NCBI GenBank assembly: GCA_045612885.1
Contig: JAZKZZ010000014.1
Coordinates: forward strand, 1 to 9,315
Length of the DNA stretch: 9,315 nt
Direction of reading: 5' to 3'
Source of the DNA: RGIG6178 sp045612885
Lineage (GTDB): Bacteria; Bacillota_I; Bacilli_A; RFN20; DUOF01
The position numbers and the translations under genes are program-made. Every line of letters starts with the position of its first letter. The first letter of the stretch is position 1. The notes beneath the pieces were generated by a model. The model was not told the origin of the DNA and searched no databases. It worked only from the letters and a program-made list of their open reading frames with translations. Below, in pieces: positions 1 to 7,451 of this stretch.

Positions 1-2
1 CT

Positions 3-518
3 AATGAAGATAAAAATATTATTATTTTAGCGATAGTAGAAATGTGTAAATTGAATATAAGAGATTTCTTAGATTCAATCCAAGTTTTCTTAAAAAGAAA
101 GTTAAAGAATATATTTAAAGTGATGATTATTGACGCATTACGTAGTCAAGGAGTTAATTTTGAGTTTAGTATAGTTAATGATGGTAAAATTCATCAAATA
201 AATCCTATTAGTAGTGAAAATATCTTAGAGAGTGAAGCGTATCTTTCTATAAAGAAAGTTTTAGAAGATAACATAGGCAAACAAGATCCTAATTTATTGT
301 CATTAGCTAGTGAAAATTTAATGCTATATTTAAGTGATATTTATCCGTTTAATATTGATGCTAATGATTATGATTATATTGCTTATTGTATACATCTATA
401 TTCACTTAGTATGTATGGAGAAGAAATAAATGAAGATGAATTGGCTCTTATCTATAAAATAGATAAGCAAAAAGATAATAAAATAATTAATCAGTTGCAA
501 ACTGCTTGTTCAATATAA
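3..518 (+). CDS. Unrecognised protein, C-terminal part (5' end outside window)
   Basis: I do not recognise this protein. The reading frame is open back to the first complete codon at base 3. The first in-frame ATG (42) has no ribosome binding site in front of it, so the gene almost certainly begins upstream of the window and only its last ~171 residues are visible. The visible part is mostly hydrophilic and probably helical. It opens with a short hydrophobic stretch (IIILAIVE), followed by a basic patch (FLKRKLKN) and then a long acidic, Asp/Glu/Asn-rich half with many Ile, Leu and Tyr. No signal peptide, membrane segment, zinc site or nucleotide-binding motif is visible. The stop codon lies in the loop of an intrinsic terminator, so this is the last gene of its transcript and is separate from the tig operon. 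Base composition matches its neighbours. The coding call is firm; the function is unknown. Confidence 0.75.
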   Translation, partial: NEDKNIIILAIVEMCKLNIRDFLDSIQVFLKRKLKNIFKVMIIDALRSQGVNFEFSIVNDGKIHQINPISSENILESEAYLSIKKVLEDNIGKQDPNLLSLASENLMLYLSDIYPFNIDANDYDYIAYCIHLYSLSMYGEEINEDELALIYKIDKQKDNKIINQLQTACSI

Positions 519-539
519 TTGAATTAGCAGTTTTTATTT
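499..539 (+). terminator. Intrinsic terminator overlapping the stop codon of the first gene
   Basis: The hairpin has arms AAACTGCT (499-506) and AGCAGTTT (526-533). It continues after one mismatch and a G-T wobble into a 5-bp inner stem (509-513 with 519-523). The five-base loop TATAA (514-518) contains the TAA stop codon. A T-rich tail, TTTTTATTT (531-539), follows. The lower-stem GC pairs, small loop and T tract fit a Rho-independent terminator acting on + strand transcription. Confidence 0.8.
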
Positions 540-547
540 GGTATAAT
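519..547 (+). promoter_or_regulatory. Promoter for the tig-lon-engB operon (extended -10)
   Basis: A -35 element TTGAAT (519-524; 4 of 6 consensus) is separated by exactly 17 bases from a perfect -10 element TATAAT (542-547). The -10 is preceded by TGG (539-541), an extended -10 motif. This is a housekeeping sigma-A type promoter. Transcription should start near 554, giving a leader of about 20 bases before the tig start. The -35 lies inside the 3' half of the preceding terminator hairpin. Confidence 0.75.
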
Positions 548-561
548 TTATGAGTGTTGTA

Positions 562-568
562 AAGGAGA
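562..568 (+). promoter_or_regulatory. Ribosome binding site that decides the tig start
   Basis: AAGGAGA (562-568) contains the AGGAG core at 563-567. The core is 8 bases from the ATG at 576 but only 2 bases from the ATG at 570. The second ATG is therefore the better start, removing two residues from the longest reading frame. Confidence 0.7.
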
Positions 569-575
569 AATGAAG

Positions 576-1856
576 ATGAATACAAATATTGAAACACTAG
601 AAAATTGTAAAACAGTTATTACTTTAACTGCTAATAAAGAAGATTGGAAAAGTAGAATTGAAAAAGCTTATACTAAATTAGAAGGTAAAGTATCTTTAAA
701 AGGATTTAGAAAGGGTAAAGCTCCTAAGGAACTATTAAGAAGTAAAGTTAGTTTAGAAGATGTATTTAATGAGGCTATTAATGCTTTCTTATCTGATAAT
801 TATGCTAAAGCTATTGAAGAAAGTAAAGTACAACCAATTATGCAACCTAATGTAGATGTAAAGAAAATATCTATGGAAGAATTTGAGTGTACAGTAACAG
901 TTGTAACTGAGCCTAAAGTAGAACTTGGAGAGTATAAAGGATTAACTATCGAAAAAGATGTTATTGAAGTTACTGATGCAGAAATTGAAGCAGAATTAAA
1001 AGGATTACAAGAAGCTAATGCTGAAATCGTAGTAAAAGATGGTGGTGTTGCTAATAATGGTGATATCGTAACAATTGACTTTGAAGGATTTGTTGATGGT
1101 GTTGCTTTTGATGGTGGCAAAGCTAATGATTATGATTTAGAGTTAGGTTCTAAAACATTTGTTCCTGGATTTGAAGATCAAGTAGTAGGAATGAGTGTTA
1201 ATGAAACTAAAGATGTAAATGTTAAATTTCCTGAGAATTATGTAGAAAATTTAAAGGGTAAGGATGCTACTTTTAAAGTAACTGTAAAAGCTATTAAAAA
1301 CAAAGTATATCCTGAAATTAATGATGAATTAGCTTTAGATGCTAATTTAGACAACGTAGAAAATTTGGAACAATTAAAAGCACATTATAAAACTCAAATT
1401 ACTGCTAGAAAAGAAAGAGAAGTTAGCAATGCTGCTTATACTAAATTAATGGATGCTATTATTAGTAATGCTAAGATTGAAATAGCTAAAGAGATGGTTG
1501 ATGATGAAGTTCATCATAACATTGAGAATATTGAAGCTAGATTAGCTCAACAAGGAATGACTTTAGATAGTTATTTAACTATGCTTGGTATGAAAAAAGA
1601 AGAATTCACTTCTAAAATAGAAGAAGATTGTACTAAAAATTTAAATCATATCTTCACATTACTTGCAGTTGCTAGAAAAGAAAATATTACTGTAACTGAA
1701 GAAGATTATAATAAAGCATACCAAGATATGGCTACTCAATATGGTATGGATGTAGAAGATGTTAAGAAAGCTTTAGCTAATAGAATTCAAGCTTTAGGTA
1801 ACGATTTATTAACTCAAAAAGTTAGTGAATTTCTTAAAAAGGAAAATAATATTTAA
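576..1856 (+). CDS. tig: Trigger factor (ribosome-associated chaperone, peptidyl-prolyl isomerase)
   Basis: Trigger factor docks at the ribosomal exit tunnel in the cytoplasm and shields nascent chains. The protein is 426 residues from the ATG at 576, close to the usual ~430, and all three domains appear complete. The N-terminal ribosome-binding domain carries the loop GFRKGKAP at residues 43-50, the family's ribosomal docking signature. An FKBP-type isomerase domain spans about 160-243, visible from GDIVTIDFEGFVDG, then FVPGFEDQVVGM, to the TFKVTVKAIK strand. A Lys/Glu-rich helical C-terminal domain follows to the end and forms the chaperone cradle in this family. The gene is first in an operon with its own promoter, and lon begins 20 bases after its stop. 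The longest frame starts at 570, but ribosome binding site spacing favours 576. Identity is clear. Confidence 0.95.
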   Translation: MNTNIETLENCKTVITLTANKEDWKSRIEKAYTKLEGKVSLKGFRKGKAPKELLRSKVSLEDVFNEAINAFLSDNYAKAIEESKVQPIMQPNVDVKKISMEEFECTVTVVTEPKVELGEYKGLTIEKDVIEVTDAEIEAELKGLQEANAEIVVKDGGVANNGDIVTIDFEGFVDGVAFDGGKANDYDLELGSKTFVPGFEDQVVGMSVNETKDVNVKFPENYVENLKGKDATFKVTVKAIKNKVYPEINDELALDANLDNVENLEQLKAHYKTQITARKEREVSNAAYTKLMDAIISNAKIEIAKEMVDDEVHHNIENIEARLAQQGMTLDSYLTMLGMKKEEFTSKIEEDCTKNLNHIFTLLAVARKENITVTEEDYNKAYQDMATQYGMDVEDVKKALANRIQALGNDLLTQKVSEFLKKENNI

Positions 1857-1876
1857 TAGATAGGAGGGATTCCTTT

Positions 1877-4228
1877 ATGGAGGAAAGTAATGTATTATCA
1901 TTACCGCTTATAGCAACTCGTGGTTTTATTATGTTTCCATATAATACTGCTTCTTTAGATATTGTAAAATCTGATAGTGAACATGCAGTTAATAATTCAC
2001 AATCTAATCATAATAGTTATATTATCTTATCTTCACTTATTAATTCAAAAAGTGATGATGTAAGTTTTAATAATATCTATAAAGTTGGTTGTTTATGTGA
2101 AATTACAGCATATAGAAAGAATGCTGATGGATCTAGTAAGATTACTATTAAAGGAATTAGTAAAGTAAGAATAAATAACGTTGTTAGTAATGAGTATTTA
2201 GGACTTATTGCTGATAGTAATGTTGTAGAAGATACAAGTGGTAATAGTGTGGAAGAAGCTGCTTTAGTTAAGACTTTAGCTAATCTATTTCAAAAGAATA
2301 GAACTTCTTTCCTTTCTATGCCCTCATCCGTAGCTTCTAGTTTCTCAAGTGGTGTGTCTAGTAGTTATTTAGTTAATGTAATTGCCTATTATTTAGATAT
2401 TGATAGAAATACTAAACAATCTATTTTAGAATCTAATGATATAAATGAGAAAATGAGAATCATTATTGAAAAATTAAATTATGATAATCAAGTTAAAGAA
2501 TTAGAAAAAGAAATAGATGCAAAAGTTAAAGAAAAGATAGAAAAAGGGCAAAGAGAATATATCTTAAGAGAAAAACTAAGGACAATCAAAGAAGAACTTG
2601 GAGATGTTGCTGATAAAGATACGGACATAGATGCTTTGCGTAAAAGAATAGAAGAAGAGCCATATCCCGAGAATATTAAAAATAAAGTATTAAGTGAGCT
2701 TAAGAAATTGGAACTTACTAATACTGCTTCTCCTGAATATGCTATGACTAGAAATTATATTGATCTTGTTATGAATACTCCATGGTATCAAAAGAGTAAA
2801 GATGAATATACAATTAATCATGTAGAAGATGTTTTAAATGCTGACCATTATGGACTAGAAAAGCCTAAAAATAGAATATTAGAATATTTATCAGTCAAGA
2901 AATTTACTGAATCTGATAAAGCACCTATTTTGTGTTTTGTAGGGCCTCCAGGAGTAGGTAAAACATCACTTGCATTATCTATTGCTAGAGCACTGGATAG
3001 AAATTTTGTGAAGATAAGTTTAGGTGGACTTCATGATGAGTCTGAAATTAGAGGGCATAGAAAAACATATATAGGTGCTATGCCTGGTAAGATTATTCAA
3101 GGAATGAAAAAGGCTAAAGTTATCAATCCGGTGTTTGTTTTAGATGAGATTGATAAAGTAGGACAAGATGCATATCATGGAGATCCAAGTAGTGCTTTAC
3201 TTGAAGTATTAGATCCAGAACAAAATACAATGTTCATTGATAATTATCTTGAAGAACCATATGATTTATCTCAAGTGTTATTTATAGCCACTGCTAACTA
3301 TTTAGGGAACATTCCTGGACCTTTAAGAGATAGATTAGAGATAATTCAATTATCTTCATATACTGAGGTAGAAAAATTACATATTGCTAAAGATCATCTA
3401 ATTCCAAAGCAATTCAAAATTCATAAGCTTGAGAATAAAAAAGTTGTATTTAGTGATGATGCTATATTACATATGATTAGATATTATACTAGAGAGAGTG
3501 GAGTAAGAGAGTTAGAAAGACTTGTTGCAGAAATTTGTCGTAAAGTTATTGCTAATCATATGAAGAGTAACAAGAGAATTGCTACTTTAGTAGACATTAA
3601 AAAGGTTCAACAATTCTTAGGAAAAGAAAAGTTTGATTATACTAAAAAAGAAAAAATAGATGCAGTTGGATTAGTAAATGGTCTTGCTTATACAGATTTT
3701 GGTGGAGATTTAATCCCAATTGAAGTAAATTATTTTGCTGGTAAGGGGAATCTTGTTTTAACTGGTAGTTTAGGTGATGTAATGAAAGAAAGTGCTAAGA
3801 TTGCACTAGATTATATAAGAGCTAATGCTAAACGTTATAATATAGATGAAAATATATTTGATAAGATTGATATTCATGTGCATGTACCTGAGGGCGCAGT
3901 TAAAAAAGATGGACCAAGCGCTGGAGTTACTATGACTACTGCAATTATTAGTGCATTAAGCAATACCCCAGTAAGAAATGATGTTGCAATGACTGGCGAA
4001 GTCACCCTAAGAGGTAATGTACTTGCAATAGGCGGATTAAAAGAAAAATCAATATCTGCCCATAGAAGTGGCATTAAAACAATTATTATTCCAAAAGATA
4101 ATGAAAAAGATTTAGATGAAATCCCAAATCTTGTTAAAGACAATATGAAAATTGTTTTTGCTGATACTGTTGAAGATGTTTTAAATATTGCTTTAGTTAA
4201 GGATGGAGTTAGCCATGTATCTAAGTAA
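1877..4228 (+). CDS. lon: ATP-dependent endopeptidase La (Lon, LonA type)
   Basis: Lon is a hexameric cytoplasmic AAA+ protease that degrades misfolded and some regulatory proteins. The 783-residue length matches typical bacterial LonA. The N-terminal substrate-binding domain covers about 8-200, followed by the helical QREYILREKLRTIKEELG segment (225-242). The AAA+ module has Walker A GPPGVGKT (356-363), Walker B VFVLDE (419-424), a sensor-1 Asn in TANYL (N474) and the sensor-2 region GVRELER (542-548). The C-terminal Ser/Lys protease domain has the active-site motif DGPSAG with catalytic Ser681. Lys724 in GGLKEK, 43 residues downstream as in E. coli S679/K722, is the second catalytic residue. 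AGGAGG (1862-1867) lies 9 bases before the ATG, so the start is secure. No membrane segments are seen, which argues against LonB. It is co-transcribed with tig, and its 3' end overlaps engB. No CIRCE or CtsR-like operator is evident upstream. Confidence 0.97.
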   Translation: MEESNVLSLPLIATRGFIMFPYNTASLDIVKSDSEHAVNNSQSNHNSYIILSSLINSKSDDVSFNNIYKVGCLCEITAYRKNADGSSKITIKGISKVRINNVVSNEYLGLIADSNVVEDTSGNSVEEAALVKTLANLFQKNRTSFLSMPSSVASSFSSGVSSSYLVNVIAYYLDIDRNTKQSILESNDINEKMRIIIEKLNYDNQVKELEKEIDAKVKEKIEKGQREYILREKLRTIKEELGDVADKDTDIDALRKRIEEEPYPENIKNKVLSELKKLELTNTASPEYAMTRNYIDLVMNTPWYQKSKDEYTINHVEDVLNADHYGLEKPKNRILEYLSVKKFTESDKAPILCFVGPPGVGKTSLALSIARALDRNFVKISLGGLHDESEIRGHRKTYIGAMPGKIIQGMKKAKVINPVFVLDEIDKVGQDAYHGDPSSALLEVLDPEQNTMFIDNYLEEPYDLSQVLFIATANYLGNIPGPLRDRLEIIQLSSYTEVEKLHIAKDHLIPKQFKIHKLENKKVVFSDDAILHMIRYYTRESGVRELERLVAEICRKVIANHMKSNKRIATLVDIKKVQQFLGKEKFDYTKKEKIDAVGLVNGLAYTDFGGDLIPIEVNYFAGKGNLVLTGSLGDVMKESAKIALDYIRANAKRYNIDENIFDKIDIHVHVPEGAVKKDGPSAGVTMTTAIISALSNTPVRNDVAMTGEVTLRGNVLAIGGLKEKSISAHRSGIKTIIIPKDNEKDLDEIPNLVKDNMKIVFADTVEDVLNIALVKDGVSHVSK
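4204..4210 (+). promoter_or_regulatory. Ribosome binding site for engB inside the end of lon
   Basis: TGGAGTT (4204-4210) has its GGAG core at 4205-4208, 6 bases before the ATG at 4215. The earlier in-frame ATG at 4203 has AAGG directly abutting it, too close to work well. This places the start at 4215 and implies translational coupling with lon. Confidence 0.6.
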
Positions 4229-4799
4229 TGTTAAGTTTATTCTTAGTGCACCAAATAAGGCTTCATGGCCTGTAGATGATATTAAGGAAGTGTGCTTTTT
4301 AGGAAAGAGTAATGTAGGTAAATCTAGTTTATTAAATGCCATTACTAATAATAAAAAGATGGCTAAAGTATCATCTACCCCTGGATGTACTAAACTTATT
4401 AATTTCTTTGATATAGGTGGTAAGTATCGTTTGGTAGATGCTCCAGGATATGGGTATCATAAGAATTCTTTAGTAAGCGATAAGATGTTTGCTAAAATGA
4501 TGAATGAATATATAAATGAAAGAGAAAATGTTGAATTATTTGTTTTATTAGTAGATTCTAGACATCCTTTATCTGATGATGATATAGATTGTTTTAATTC
4601 GCTTATTCAAACTAATAAAGAAATTATAATTGTTGCTACTAAAGCAGATAAATTAAATCAGAAGATGAGAAATCAGTATAAAAAGAATATTGTAGAGGTA
4701 TTTAAAGAGGCTGGAGATATAAAAATATTTTTGACTAGCTCATTAGATAAATCAAATATTGATAAATTAGTTGATTACATTGAAGAAGTAATGAAATAA
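4215..4799 (+). CDS. engB: Ribosome-biogenesis GTP-binding protein YsxC/EngB
   Basis: This small TRAFAC-class GTPase is needed for late assembly of the large ribosomal subunit; in B. subtilis ysxC is essential and lies beside lonA. The product is 194 residues from ATG 4215, the usual family length. Its N terminus (MYLSNVKFILSA) lines up with the start of B. subtilis YsxC as I remember it. The GTPase motifs are in order: G1 GKSNVGKS (30-37), the switch I stretch SSTPGCT with the G2 Thr (53-59), G3 DAPGYG (75-80), G4 TKAD (142-145) and G5 TSS (174-176). The frame overlaps the last 14 bases of lon, so the two are probably translationally coupled. The longer 198-residue version from 4203 is possible but has worse ribosome binding site spacing. 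Identity is firm; the exact start is moderately certain. Confidence 0.95.
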   Translation: MYLSNVKFILSAPNKASWPVDDIKEVCFLGKSNVGKSSLLNAITNNKKMAKVSSTPGCTKLINFFDIGGKYRLVDAPGYGYHKNSLVSDKMFAKMMNEYINERENVELFVLLVDSRHPLSDDDIDCFNSLIQTNKEIIIVATKADKLNQKMRNQYKKNIVEVFKEAGDIKIFLTSSLDKSNIDKLVDYIEEVMK

Positions 4800-4808
4800 T
4801 TAATTATC

Positions 4809-4837
4809 TTGATAATGAAATACAAAAGATGTAGAAT
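4809..4837 (+). promoter_or_regulatory. Promoter for the lipoprotein gene
   Basis: The -35 element TTGATA (4809-4814; 5 of 6) and the -10 element TAGAAT (4832-4837; 5 of 6) are separated by exactly 17 bases. The predicted transcription start near 4844 falls right at the ribosome binding site AGAGGT (4845-4850), so the leader would be very short. No terminator separates engB from this gene, so read-through from the tig-lon-engB operon is also possible. Confidence 0.6.
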
Positions 4838-4857
4838 TATGTAAAGAGGTGTTGTAA

Positions 4858-5625
4858 ATGAAAAAGATTTTAAAAGTATTATCTGCTGCATCATTGGCAG
4901 CTGTGTTAACTGTAAGTACAGGATGTTCTTGTAAAATACGTACTAAGGTGGTTGATGAAGTAACAGCAGGTTTAAATAATAGTGAACTTGTAAGTTCAAC
5001 AGATGAAGAAATTGATTTTGTTGCAGTGTATGTAGAAACTGGAGAAGATAGTAAGAAAGTTACTACTGTAAGAAGGGACTTCGAACATGACATTTTTGTT
5101 CTTGAATATGTACATACATCTACTTCTACTGGAAACGAAGTAAAATTAAAAGATGAAAAATATATGCTATATAAGAAGGAAAATAAAGTTTATAGAAAAA
5201 ATTTAAAAGTTGAAGGCGAAGAAGTTGTGGAAACTGTAGTAAATTATAGTACTCCATATCAAGCATATAAAAACTTTACATCTACTCACGAGTATCATAA
5301 ATTAATTAATGGAACTTATGATGAATACAAGACTGTACCTTTTAATGCTTGTGCAAGTGATGGAAATAAAGATAATGTATCTGGCATTTATTCACCGTCT
5401 AATGAATTAACTGAATGTAGCGCTAAAAAAGAATTATTTAAGAAAGAATATACTTTTGAAATAGGATATAATACAAGTGTCATTGAATGGAATGATGTAA
5501 AAATGACAGTTAATGAAAACAATATGATAACTTCATTAGAAGTTATTAAGTCAGTTTCAGATAATAGTAATGCTGGTTCCTTTACATTAACAATCGATTA
5601 TTCTAATATTGATTTAACAAAATAA
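4858..5625 (+). CDS. Predicted lipoprotein of unknown family
   Basis: The 255-residue product has a classic lipoprotein-type export signal: a basic start (MKKILK), a hydrophobic core at about 7-19 and then STGC, with Cys23 the likely lipidated residue. The lipobox is slightly atypical, with Ser at -3 where Leu is usual, though -1 Gly and +1 Cys fit. The mature ~233-residue protein would be anchored to the outer face of the membrane. It is rich in Thr, Ser, Lys and Glu, with alternating hydrophobic/polar stretches suggesting a mostly beta fold (for example DFVAVYVE and SFTLTIDYS). Three further cysteines (25, 165, 187) are present. No enzyme or solute-binding motif is recognised. AGAGGT lies 7 bases before the ATG, and a promoter is predicted just upstream. 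The gene ends 5-6 bases before a terminator. It may be a LolA/LppX-like lipid-binding fold, but that is only a guess from strand pattern. Confidence 0.85.
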   Translation: MKKILKVLSAASLAAVLTVSTGCSCKIRTKVVDEVTAGLNNSELVSSTDEEIDFVAVYVETGEDSKKVTTVRRDFEHDIFVLEYVHTSTSTGNEVKLKDEKYMLYKKENKVYRKNLKVEGEEVVETVVNYSTPYQAYKNFTSTHEYHKLINGTYDEYKTVPFNACASDGNKDNVSGIYSPSNELTECSAKKELFKKEYTFEIGYNTSVIEWNDVKMTVNENNMITSLEVIKSVSDNSNAGSFTLTIDYSNIDLTK

Positions 5626-5630
5626 TATTA

Positions 5631-5670
5631 AAAAAGAGCATGATATATTATAATATCATGTTTTTTATTT
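5631..5670 (+). terminator. Intrinsic terminator after the lipoprotein gene
   Basis: The perfect 8-bp stem CATGATAT (5639-5646) / ATATCATG (5653-5660) has a six-base loop. It is followed by TTTTTTATTT (5661-5670). The stem can extend outward through A-T and G-T pairs, because an A-rich tract (5631-5635) precedes it. That tract would be a T tract on the - strand, so the hairpin could work in both directions. It begins 6 bases after the lipoprotein stop codon. Confidence 0.8.
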
Positions 5671-5673
5671 AAT

Positions 5674-5707
5674 AAAAAAAGAGTTATAAAATTTATATAA
5701 CTCTTTT
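5674..5707 (-). terminator. Intrinsic terminator after the ABC exporter operon
   Basis: The perfect 8-bp stem GAGTTATA (5681-5688) / TATAACTC (5696-5703) has a seven-base loop. Read on the - strand, it is followed by seven T (complement of A 5674-5680) and begins at the stop codon of the last exporter gene. On the + strand it is followed by TTTTATTTTT, so it may act as a second, back-up terminator for the lipoprotein transcript too. Confidence 0.8.
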
Positions 5708-7451
5708 ATTTTTCCAGCATCTTTTTAACATTGCTTTCTATAAATTGATTATTGTATAAAGTCGCGTATCTACCATTCAATTGTAATAGTTCTTGGTGAC
5801 TTCCACTTTCAATAATGTTGCCTCTATCTAAATATATGATCTTATCTACATTTTTAATCGTAGATAGTCTATGTGCGATAAATACACATGTTTTATCTTT
5901 GAATAATGTATCAATATTTTTTTGAATTAGCGCTTCACTTTGACTATCAATATTACTAGTTGCTTCATCAAGTATTATAATACTAGGATCTGATAAAACT
6001 ACTCTTGCAAAGGCTAGTAATTGTTTTTGTCCCATTGATAAGATAATTCCACCCTCACCAATATCAGTGTTATATCCATCCTTTTGTTTAATTATAAAGT
6101 CATGTGCTCCAACAAGTTTACATGCCTCAATTACTTCTTCATCACTTGCATCTAACTTACCATATTTAATATTATTTAGGATAGTATCATCGAATAAAAG
6201 TGGTTCTTGAAGAATGAATCCCATTTCTTTATGAAGATAAGATAGTTTTAAATCAGTATAATCGATATCATCAATAGTTATTTTTCCTTTATTAGGTTCA
6301 TAAAATCTAAATAATAAACTTGCTATTGTAGATTTACCACTACCAGTTTTACCAACGATTGCTACTTTAGTTTTACTAGGAATTTCTAGATTGAAATTAG
6401 TTAATACAGTTTCTCCCTCAGGATATTTAAAAGTAATATCTTTAAATATGATATGTCCATCTAAAGCATCTTTTTTGTCTACCGTTACTTCTTTGTCTTT
6501 AACTAGTGCTTCAGTATGAATTAAATTATGTACTTTTTGAATTGATACAATTTCTTCACTAAAAGCATCAATTTGATTTGATAGTTCAGTAATTGAACCT
6601 AAACACATTCTAAATAAATTGTAATATAAATATAATTCTCCATAACTAACAGATAGTTTATAGGAATTAATGAATAATAGTGCTAGCGCTCCATAGAAGG
6701 CAATATCAAATACTCTCCATGTTGCTTGTGATAAAGCAATACCATACATTCTATATTTGAAATATACTTTATTGAATCCTTTAAACTCTTTATCAGCATT
6801 ATCCTCAAGATTTAAAGATTTAATAGTTTTAACACCAGTAATACCTTCATTTATATATGAGATTCTCTTTTTATTAACTTCTCTTCGTTTATCATGTATT
6901 TTTGATTGTTTTTTAGAAATAAAGAATATATATATTGCAAATATTGGAGCAATAACCCATAAGATCAAACTTAGTCTTATATTTAATATAGTAAGGATAA
7001 TAAATATTAAGATAATTCTTAATCCGTGTCTAAATATCATCTCAATAGTCCAACCAACATTATTAGAGAATAAATCAACATCATAATCTATAGTATTCAA
7101 TATACCTCCAGAAGCATGATGGTTGTGATAGTTAACATCAAGCTCTATAGCGTTATTAAACACTTTACGTTTAGTGTCTTTAGATATTTCTTTTAATGCT
7201 TTAATTGATATTTGATACATATAATGGAATAAAGATATACTTATCATAGTAAGGATAAAAGAGATAACCGCTGTAGTAATGATTTTAGATAAATCTTTAC
7301 TAGTTAACGCAACATTTATTCCATACAAGGCAGAGAACATAGAAGCGGCTAAATTAACAAACGTTTGAATAATTATAAGCGCTATACATAAATAAATGGT
7401 TTTTTTATGCTTGCCTAATAATTCTTTATACATAGATATAAATTTATGCAT
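5706..7451 (-). CDS. ABC exporter half-transporter, subunit with canonical Walker B (membrane + ATPase)
   Basis: This is a type IV (B-family) ABC exporter half-transporter: an N-terminal six-helix membrane domain (about 1-300) fused to an ATPase domain (about 330-581). Numbering is from ATG 7451 (581 residues). Motifs are Walker A GKTGSGKS (367-374), Q-loop Gln415 in FILQEP, an unusual signature LSMGQ (471-475), Walker B SIIILDE with catalytic Glu496, a D-loop SNID, and H-loop His527 in IAHRLST. It should sit in the cytoplasmic membrane as a heterodimer with the product of the gene just upstream. A GTG at 7460 would lengthen it by three residues, but AGGTGAT is well spaced for the ATG at 7451. 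The ATG lies 8 bases inside the upstream gene (ATGCATAA), implying translational coupling. Substrate is unknown; multidrug, lipid or peptide export are all possible. Confidence 0.93.
   Translation of the reverse strand: MHKFISMYKELLGKHKKTIYLCIALIIIQTFVNLAASMFSALYGINVALTSKDLSKIITTAVISFILTMISISLFHYMYQISIKALKEISKDTKRKVFNNAIELDVNYHNHHASGGILNTIDYDVDLFSNNVGWTIEMIFRHGLRIILIFIILTILNIRLSLILWVIAPIFAIYIFFISKKQSKIHDKRREVNKKRISYINEGITGVKTIKSLNLEDNADKEFKGFNKVYFKYRMYGIALSQATWRVFDIAFYGALALLFINSYKLSVSYGELYLYYNLFRMCLGSITELSNQIDAFSEEIVSIQKVHNLIHTEALVKDKEVTVDKKDALDGHIIFKDITFKYPEGETVLTNFNLEIPSKTKVAIVGKTGSGKSTIASLLFRFYEPNKGKITIDDIDYTDLKLSYLHKEMGFILQEPLLFDDTILNNIKYGKLDASDEEVIEACKLVGAHDFIIKQKDGYNTDIGEGGIILSMGQKQLLAFARVVLSDPSIIILDEATSNIDSQSEALIQKNIDTLFKDKTCVFIAHRLSTIKNVDKIIYLDRGNIIESGSHQELLQLNGRYATLYNNQFIESNVKKMLEK

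Noticed and set aside
524..560. CIRCE-like halves (TTAGCAGTT at 524-532 and GAGTGTTGT at 552-560) flanking the tig promoter
   Set aside because: The HrcA operator needs TTAGCACTC and GAGTGCTAA with a 9-base spacer. Here the spacer is 19 bases and both halves carry mismatches; the left half is part of the terminator stem.
800..1120. Open frame on the - strand within tig (and similar ones at 3874-4143, 4800-5093, 6757-7086 and 8537-8731)
   Set aside because: Each lies opposite or across a gene with clear identity or coding signals, lacks a ribosome binding site, and has the low-complexity Ser/Thr- or Ile-rich composition expected of shadow frames.
4803..4816. Small inverted repeat ATTATC-TT-GATAAT after engB
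   Set aside because: The loop is only two bases, there is no GC stem and no T tract, so it is not a terminator. It overlaps the predicted -35 box and is likely chance in AT-rich sequence.
5604..5630. TAATATT / AATATTA inverted repeat around the lipoprotein stop codon
   Set aside because: The 7-bp all-A/T stem has a 13-base loop and lies within coding sequence beside a much better terminator; expected by chance at this composition.
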